Assembly (NCBI GenBank): GCA_023140455.1
Contig: JAGLLQ010000119.1
Location: forward strand, 1 to 10,688
Length of the DNA stretch: 10,688 bases
Source of the DNA: Desulfobacteraceae bacterium
GTDB taxonomy: Bacteria; Desulfobacterota; Desulfobacteria; Desulfobacterales; Desulfobacteraceae
Direction: 5' to 3'
Shown in pieces: positions 5,242 to 10,688 of the stretch. Numbering within the stretch: position 1 is the stretch's first letter; each line of letters starts with the position of its first letter. The position numbers and the translations under genes are program-made. The notes under the pieces are model-generated. The model was not told the origin of the DNA. It saw nothing but the letters and a program-made list of their open reading frames with translations, and searched no databases.

Positions 5242-7590
5242 TTATTTTAGAGGCGTGATGAGGGTAGCTTTTGTTCCACTGCCAGGAGTAGATTCTATAT
5301 GAAAATTACCACCATGGTGGTGCATACGTTCCTGTATGGAAAAAAGGCCAAAGCCCTTGTCTGTTTTCCTTGACAAATGCATCTGGGCTGTGTCAAATCC
5401 AATCCCGTTGTCTTTAACTAAAACCTCAATATTGTTTTTATTCTTTTTTATAAAAACTTCAATTTCTGTTGCCATGGCATGTTTGATAACATTAAACAAA
5501 AGCTCTCTTGCTGCCTGGTAAATAAGAATACAGTCAGTTTCATCCATGGGTTTAGATTTTTCATCATCAAAAAACTTTATGGGGATATTATATAATTTAG
5601 ACTTTCTTTCACAAATAGATTCCAAAACTGTTTCAATCCCGAATTCATATAACTCAGGAGGGCTTAAGTCAAAGGTTAAATTTCTAATTTGATCTATGGT
5701 CTGATCAACTATATCAGTCACCATGGAAAGTTTTCCTCTAATATCTTTTGAGGCAGCAGAGTCTGAGATTTCATTCAGTTTTATTCGTGTCAGCGCCAAT
5801 GCCTGACCTGACAGGTCATGAAGCCCCAGTGCAATGGAGCGCCTTTGTTTTTCTTCGGTCAGGGCTATTTGAGAAGAAAGCTCTCGCAATTGTTCCTGAT
5901 AATTTGAAAGTTCGTCCTGGGCTTTTTTTTGTTCACTTATATCCACAAAACAGGTTCTAAAAGCAAATGGTTTATCATTTTTTAAAATAATAGAAGAAGT
6001 TACTTGTCCCCAAAGTTCAGATCCATCCTTCTTTTTAAGTTTCAGTTCTACCGAGCTTATTTTTTGTCCCTGTTTTACTTTTTTTATTCGGGAAGCTACC
6101 AGTTCCACAAATTCATCTTCAAGCAAATAAGAGATATTAATTCCTGATTTATAGTCTTCTTTTGTATATCCAAACCAATTAAGAGCAGCTTTATTTGCAT
6201 ACAAAACATTAAAATCCAAATCATATTCACTAAAAGGAATGGGGAGCAGTTCGATCATTTCTCTATATTTTTCTTTACTTTCTTTCAGATTATGTTCAGC
6301 AATTCTTCTTTGATGATTTTCAATATATAACGCCTCCCCCTGTTGTTCAATGGTTGAAAAAGCAAGAGAATACCTCTGGGATATTAAAAAAGCCTGTGAA
6401 AACAAAAATGAAAACAATCCTACTGGAATAAAATGCTCTGTCTCAATTATCATTTGATTATCTAAAATGTCATTTACAACCGCAGTTATAAGCACAATAA
6501 AACCAGTCAAAAAAATCATTGCACCCTGCCTTTTGTTTAAAAGAGCTCTAACTAATACGACTGCGCCATAAATTGAAAGACAAATAGTGAATGCCTGAAA
6601 CATCGGCAGGGACATGGTAAACCAGCGTGATGGAAAAAACAGCACAAAAGTTGAGAACAATAAACCGATAAAAAGAACTCCTTTGACAAAGGTATCTGAC
6701 ATTTCATCGGGAAATATGGTTTTCATATACCATATAAACAATGGAACAGCACCATACATGGACAGGTAAAGCAGCTTAAGAAACAACCAGAACTCCATAG
6801 TTGGGAAAATAGTTACAATATACCGTTCACCAAAAATAATTGTCTGATAACCTTCTAACAAACAGATGATTCCGAACAGTAAAGATGTCTTGTCCTGTTT
6901 ACGGATCAAAAAAAGAGCGATGTGATAAAATCCAATAATCCAGATGGCTCCAAAGAGTAAAAAAGAGAATACCAGTTCTTTTTCTCTTTCTGCATGCAGT
7001 TCAGATACTTTCCCTAAATAGACAGCTCCCCACAAGCCTCCCACCCAATCATGAAAATTAGAAACATGGATCACAATATCAAGGACATTTGAATCGTTCT
7101 CAAGAGCAGTAACTGAAGGAGCATAAAGCGGGATAGTCTGCTCTTCGGTCGAACCTGGAAAACCTGATGTACATATTAATTTTCCATTGATATAAACTCT
7201 TGATGACGAAGACGCATCAAAAACTTTCAGTCCCAAATCTTTTTCTTTAGTAAAAACCTTTAGTCGATAGGTAGCAAACCCGATACCAGATAATTTTTTC
7301 CCATCGATTTCAAATTTATTCCAACGACCCGGAGCATTTATATATTTGAAAGTTAAATCTTTATTTTTTTTAAATTGATCCGGAGGTACAAGTTTTTTCC
7401 AGTAAAATTCCCATTCGCCTTTTAGCACTACAGGACCGTTTTTATTAATATCCCAACCGCGCAAATCCATAACTCCCTTTTTGGCTACAGGGAGGGGCTG
7501 GTCAATAGTTTTACTGGTACAGGCACAGAAAAAACAGACAATGATGACCATAAAAACAGCGGACAGCATATATTGTGTTTGTTTTTGCAA
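5242..7590 (-). CDS. 7TMR-DISM / PAS / HisKA_3 sensor histidine kinase
   Basis: A 782-residue inner-membrane kinase. Order: N-terminal signal segment ending VCFFCAC (a loose lipobox-like end, residues 8-24); periplasmic DISM sensor domain with beta-sandwich features (about 35-200; GEWEFYWKKL, SSSSRVYING); seven hydrophobic helices (about 206-405); short coiled linker; PAS domain (about 440-555, EYDLDFNVLYANKAALNWFGY); second coiled coil; HisKA_3 with phosphoacceptor His591 in ALGLHDLSGQAL; HATPase_c with N-box ELLFNVIKHA (696-705), G1 DNGIGFD (727-733) and G2 GFGLFSIQERMHHHGG. HisKA_3 kinases normally phosphorylate NarL/FixJ regulators, and exactly such a gene ends 19 bp upstream, so the pairing is well supported. 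The start is a TTG with GAGG about 7 nt upstream; the ATG seven codons later has no ribosome site. DISM domains are thought to sense carbohydrates or other small ligands; the ligand here is unknown. Confidence 0.93.
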   Translation of the reverse strand: MQKQTQYMLSAVFMVIIVCFFCACTSKTIDQPLPVAKKGVMDLRGWDINKNGPVVLKGEWEFYWKKLVPPDQFKKNKDLTFKYINAPGRWNKFEIDGKKLSGIGFATYRLKVFTKEKDLGLKVFDASSSSRVYINGKLICTSGFPGSTEEQTIPLYAPSVTALENDSNVLDIVIHVSNFHDWVGGLWGAVYLGKVSELHAEREKELVFSFLLFGAIWIIGFYHIALFLIRKQDKTSLLFGIICLLEGYQTIIFGERYIVTIFPTMEFWLFLKLLYLSMYGAVPLFIWYMKTIFPDEMSDTFVKGVLFIGLLFSTFVLFFPSRWFTMSLPMFQAFTICLSIYGAVVLVRALLNKRQGAMIFLTGFIVLITAVVNDILDNQMIIETEHFIPVGLFSFLFSQAFLISQRYSLAFSTIEQQGEALYIENHQRRIAEHNLKESKEKYREMIELLPIPFSEYDLDFNVLYANKAALNWFGYTKEDYKSGINISYLLEDEFVELVASRIKKVKQGQKISSVELKLKKKDGSELWGQVTSSIILKNDKPFAFRTCFVDISEQKKAQDELSNYQEQLRELSSQIALTEEKQRRSIALGLHDLSGQALALTRIKLNEISDSAASKDIRGKLSMVTDIVDQTIDQIRNLTFDLSPPELYEFGIETVLESICERKSKLYNIPIKFFDDEKSKPMDETDCILIYQAARELLFNVIKHAMATEIEVFIKKNKNNIEVLVKDNGIGFDTAQMHLSRKTDKGFGLFSIQERMHHHGGNFHIESTPGSGTKATLITPLK

Positions 7591-7609
7591 TTTATAACCT
7601 CTGTTTTTC

Positions 7610-8263
7610 TCAATAATCTGCTGAGATCAGTCCCTCACTGATGGCTAATCGCGTTAATTCAGCAACACTTTTCATATTTAATTTTTTCATTATTTGTCTG
7701 CGGTGGGATGATACAGTTTTAACACTAATAAAAAGGCGACCTGCAATATCTTCTGATTTAACACCTTCAACAACAAGTTGAAATACTTCCCGTTCTCTTA
7801 AGGTCAGGATTGATAAAGAAGAGTCTTCGTGTTGGGGTAGATCTGAGGCAAAATCGCTGACAACAACATCATGGATTTGAGGTGAGAGGTAGGATTTGTT
7901 ACTCGCAACTGTACGAATCGCAGTGGCAAGTTCTTCATAGGCGCACTGTTTGACCAGATATGCCATTGCTCCTGCCTTGAGCATTCCAATTACATAACGC
8001 CTTGTGGAGTGAATTGAGAGCGCGATTATTCTTACATTGCTATTATGATCTGAGATCAGCTTTGCAGCATCAATGCCATTTAAGTCCGGCATATTTATAT
8101 CAAGTATAACTACATCGGGATTGAGTTCATCAACAAGCTGCACAGCCTCCCTGCCATTTTCTGCCTGGGCAACTACTATTATGTCTTTTTCCTTTTCAAG
8201 CATGGAACAAAGACCCTGGCGGATAAGCTTATGATCATCGGCTAGTATAACTTTAATACCCAT
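7610..8263 (-). CDS. NarL/FixJ-family response regulator
   Basis: A 217-residue two-domain transcription factor. The receiver domain (about 3-120) has acidic residues Asp9 and Asp10, phosphoacceptor Asp55 in VVILDINMPDLNG, switch Ser83 and Lys105. The C-terminal LuxR-type HTH (about 150-212) has LTLREREVFQLV at 153-164 and recognition-helix residues VKTVSSHRRQIMKKL. Phosphorylation should promote dimerisation and DNA binding at target promoters, which are unknown. The ATG at 8263 is preceded by AAGGAA at suitable spacing. The HisKA_3 kinase gene follows 19 bp after its stop, indicating one transcript and a cognate pair. The HisKA kinase gene 100 bp upstream is on the same strand and may share the regulator, but that kinase type usually pairs with other regulator classes. 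Confidence 0.95.
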   Translation of the reverse strand: MGIKVILADDHKLIRQGLCSMLEKEKDIIVVAQAENGREAVQLVDELNPDVVILDINMPDLNGIDAAKLISDHNSNVRIIALSIHSTRRYVIGMLKAGAMAYLVKQCAYEELATAIRTVASNKSYLSPQIHDVVVSDFASDLPQHEDSSLSILTLREREVFQLVVEGVKSEDIAGRLFISVKTVSSHRRQIMKKLNMKSVAELTRLAISEGLISADY

Positions 8264-8312
8264 TATCTTTCCTTGTTATGTAATTATAAAGTCTCAGGAT
8301 TTATCTACTATG

Positions 8313-8341
8313 CAATAAAATAGAACCTTGCTCTTTGTCAA
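8313..8341 (-). promoter_or_regulatory. Candidate promoter of the response regulator-kinase pair
   Basis: Within the 100-bp gap, a perfect TTGACA (8336-8341) is followed leftward after 17 nt by TTATTG (8313-8318); 16- or 18-nt spacing gives TTTATT or TATTGC. The -35 is consensus and the -10 is poor. A 5-bp inverted repeat CCTTG/CAAGG overlaps the -35 and is followed by T-rich sequence, so it could instead be an operator or a weak terminator for the upstream kinase. An internal promoter would let the pair be expressed apart from that kinase. Confidence 0.45.
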
Positions 8342-8363
8342 GGGAAAAACAGGTAATCACTCG

Positions 8364-10688
8364 CTATCCCTTTCTGACTTCCAATGGCAGACGGATTATA
8401 AATTTAGCACCTAAGCCGGGGGTTGATTCCACACTCATTTCACCGTCATGGTTTTCTGTAATGATAAAATAGGATACAGAAAGACCAAGACCAGTGCCTA
8501 CGCCCACAGCTTTGGTGGTAAAAAACGGCTCGAAAATTCGTTTACGGATTATTTCATCCATGCCCGGACCGTTGTCTTCAATTTCAATACACAGCATATT
8601 TACCTTTATTTCCCGGAACAGTCGCAATGTGAACTTAGGTCTATACTCACTGTTTTTTTCCATTACGTCATGCATGGCCTCGGCCCCGTTCCTTAAAATG
8701 TTGAGCAGCACCTGCTGTATTTTTGCTCCTCCGCATGGCACCATGGGCAAATTGTCTTCATATTCTTTTACGATTTCAATGGCTTTGAAATCATACTGTT
8801 TTTTTATATCATAATCTGTTGCAGCAAGTTCCAGAATTTTGTCAAAAAGTTCTGCCAAATTATGGGAGGAGACAGATGAGTCACCTTTTCTGGCAAAGCT
8901 GAGCATATTACCTACAATTTCCGCCACCCTTTTTCCTGATTCAATTATGGTTGTTACCATACGTGGAATATCTCTTTTTTCCATAAAGGTTTTAATGTCA
9001 TCCATTTTGATACCAATTTCTTCTGCAACTTTCTTGTTAGCCGGCATCTCAGTATCGGTCAGGCGGTTGCTCATCACAATAGATGTCTGTAGTATACCGG
9101 CCATGGGGTTATTGATTTCATGGGCCATGCCGGCGGCCAATCCGCCTACAGAAAGCATTTTTTCTGATTGCACCATCATCTCTTCGATACATACCTGCTC
9201 TGTTACATCATCAATCCTGACCACTGCACCCTCTATACCGTTTGCGATTAATGGATAGATTGTTATATCTTCAAAGAGAGTTTCTCCTTTTTCCCGGTGA
9301 ACTCTCTTTCGGTCAATCTTTATCTCACAAGTCTGCATTGCACTGTGTATCAGTTCCATATCGGTGGCCAAGCGGGGGATAACCTTATCTAATGACTGTC
9401 CAAGCGCGTCTTCTGGTGGCAAACCTGTTATATGCTTAGCTTTGCTATTCCACTGAGTTACTTTACCTTTTGTATCCACGCCAATTAAGATTGATGGCAT
9501 GGAGTCAATGATATTGGATAAATAGTTGCGGAGGCTGAGAAGTTTTTTCTCTCCTTTTTTGCGCATAATGATATCAAAAATGAGGATAAGAATAGAAAAC
9601 AGCAATAAACTGATAATCGTTCCTACAAGATAAATACGCACCTTATATTTTTGATAAAAAGAAAAAGGTTTGTTATGGATTATGCTGTTTTCGGGTAATT
9701 GATCTTCGGATATACCTTGTTTTACCAGCTGCGGGTAGGAAAAAGCAGGAAGATCGATATTTTTTATCAAAACCGGAATATCTTTTGCCTTTTTACCGTT
9801 TAAAATTTCTATAGCCATTTCAGCTGCTTTAGGGCCATGAATATTGCCATCTGAGAGATATCCACCAAGAATACCATGACCAAGATAACTCTTTAAGGTT
9901 GCATATATGGGGCCTGTAAAATAATTTTTGAATAATTGTGAAATTTCAACAATGGAATAGCTCCTGCCTGTTCTGTCCCGATTAAAAAGATGAAAAAACA
10001 AAACAGTATTAGAGTCGGCTTTTTGTAAAAGTTTTTGCAATTCATCTACAGTCAAGTTGTCATAAAATGAATAGGGTAGATCATGCTTTAGTTCAGACAG
10101 AGCTTTTTTTATCTGAAGTGTTCTTTTTATGCCTGAAGAACTTTGATCATTGATAACAATCAGGTGACTCATTTTGGGATGAATTTTAAAAGCAAGTTCA
10201 AAAGTTTTTTTGAATTCAAGATGCTGAACTATACCTGTTACATTTTTTTCATCTTTCAAACGCTCAGCCGGAAAATGGCTTACTCCGGAAAAAACTATGG
10301 GAGCATTATTAAAAAGTTCAGCACGATGATCTAAAGCAAAAAAAAGAGCATTATCATCATTGGCCATAATGAGATCAAAAACATCTTTTTTAAATTTTTC
10401 TTTGTATAAAGCTATTAGGTTTTTATAATGAAGCACAGACTTTGCTCTTTTTGTATCCATATATTGGATGGTGAGTCGAATGCTTGTTCGGTTTTCATGG
10501 AATGTACTTTTGATACTGTCAGTTATATCATCTTCCCATGGATGTCCATGATAGTATGACTGCAAGAGGAGCACATGTTTAACTTGAGTGGATTCTGCAC
10601 TTGATACAAAGGCAATAGACATAAAAACAATGATGGCAATCAAAAAAAGAATAATAAATTTGAATTGGGCTACTGCCTTGTGAATTGA
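8364..10688 (-). CDS. Periplasmic-binding-domain / PAS / HisKA sensor histidine kinase, 5' partial
   Basis: The frame stays open to the right edge. The TTG at 10643 has no ribosome site, and the 15 codons before it (ending QFKFIILF) extend a signal peptide, so the true start lies at or beyond the edge. Counting from that TTG: signal segment to about Ala16; a periplasmic domain resembling ABC-transporter substrate-binding proteins (about 21-325; [29 protein letters not shown] [28 protein letters not shown]); one membrane helix (about 336-358); PAS (about 373-485); HisKA with His508 in [14 protein letters not shown]; HATPase_c with [17 protein letters not shown] (690-696), FEPFFTTK and GTGLGLSVS. 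It should bind a small periplasmic ligand and signal by phosphotransfer. HisKA carries an insert of about 35 residues between its helices (about 528-562). No dedicated regulator is adjacent; the NarL-type gene 100 bp downstream is a possible but atypical partner. Confidence 0.93.
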   Translation of the reverse strand, partial: SIHKAVAQFKFIILFLIAIIVFMSIAFVSSAESTQVKHVLLLQSYYHGHPWEDDITDSIKSTFHENRTSIRLTIQYMDTKRAKSVLHYKNLIALYKEKFKKDVFDLIMANDDNALFFALDHRAELFNNAPIVFSGVSHFPAERLKDEKNVTGIVQHLEFKKTFELAFKIHPKMSHLIVINDQSSSGIKRTLQIKKALSELKHDLPYSFYDNLTVDELQKLLQKADSNTVLFFHLFNRDRTGRSYSIVEISQLFKNYFTGPIYATLKSYLGHGILGGYLSDGNIHGPKAAEMAIEILNGKKAKDIPVLIKNIDLPAFSYPQLVKQGISEDQLPENSIIHNKPFSFYQKYKVRIYLVGTIISLLLFSILILIFDIIMRKKGEKKLLSLRNYLSNIIDSMPSILIGVDTKGKVTQWNSKAKHITGLPPEDALGQSLDKVIPRLATDMELIHSAMQTCEIKIDRKRVHREKGETLFEDITIYPLIANGIEGAVVRIDDVTEQVCIEEMMVQSEKMLSVGGLAAGMAHEINNPMAGILQTSIVMSNRLTDTEMPANKKVAEEIGIKMDDIKTFMEKRDIPRMVTTIIESGKRVAEIVGNMLSFARKGDSSVSSHNLAELFDKILELAATDYDIKKQYDFKAIEIVKEYEDNLPMVPCGGAKIQQVLLNILRNGAEAMHDVMEKNSEYRPKFTLRLFREIKVNMLCIEIEDNGPGMDEIIRKRIFEPFFTTKAVGVGTGLGLSVSYFIITENHDGEMSVESTPGLGAKFIIRLPLEVRKG

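Noticed and set aside
8448..9258. Long plus-strand frames opposite the binding-domain kinase
   Set aside because: They are antisense to a gene with clear kinase motifs, have no recognisable domains and no convincing ribosome sites.
10641..10643. TTG as the start of the periplasmic-binding-domain kinase
   Set aside because: No ribosome site precedes it, and the frame is open to the window edge with residues that extend the signal peptide; the gene is treated as 5' partial.
1..10688. CRISPR array, tRNA/rRNA genes, insertion sequence or phage integration
   Set aside because: No regularly spaced repeats, no transposase or integrase motifs and no recognisable structural RNA were seen on either strand; the only long repeat is the two-copy 61-bp element.

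Overview
The window looks like a piece of an AT-rich Gram-negative chromosome. Its dense set of multi-domain sensor kinases suggests an environmental anaerobe, most plausibly a Desulfobacterota (Desulfobacteraceae-type) bacterium. That placement is inferred from the style of the proteins: a kinase fragment with an 'AADIVQDLLTLARRGV' dimerisation helix, a periplasmic-binding-protein/PAS/HisKA kinase and a 7TMR-DISM kinase. No marker gene is present. No rRNA, tRNA, CRISPR array, transposase or phage gene was seen.

Layout. (1) 1-981, plus strand: 3' part of a hybrid sensor kinase (HATPase plus receiver) that enters from the left edge. (2) 1014-2798, minus strand: a long-chain acyl-CoA synthetase convergent with the kinase. 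It is divergent, across a 188-bp promoter region, from (3) 2987-3415, plus strand, a YdiI/MenI-type hotdog acyl-CoA thioesterase, followed 84 bp later by (4) 3500-4411, plus strand, an EamA/DMT transporter. The synthetase and thioesterase act in opposite directions on CoA thioesters and may share control. (5) 4412-5241: about 830 bp with no recognisable gene family, but with structure on the minus strand. It holds two small genes with strong ribosome sites (40 and 67 codons), an 8-codon mini-ORF with its own ribosome site, a 61-bp diverged direct repeat that coincides with promoter-like sequences, and a hairpin plus U-tract terminator that closes the unit and overlaps the transporter's stop codon. 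(6) 5242-10688, minus strand: a signalling cluster in the order periplasmic-binding-domain kinase (5' end outside the window), 100-bp gap with a promoter candidate, NarL/FixJ response regulator, 19-bp gap, 7TMR-DISM/PAS/HisKA_3 kinase.

How the genes fit together. The NarL-type regulator and the HisKA_3 kinase downstream of it form a standard co-transcribed pair. The upstream HisKA kinase has no obvious partner of its own in view; it may feed the same regulator or act elsewhere. The least explained part is the small-ORF cassette at about 4440-5200. Everything else belongs to known families, though the natural ligands and target promoters cannot be read from the sequence.
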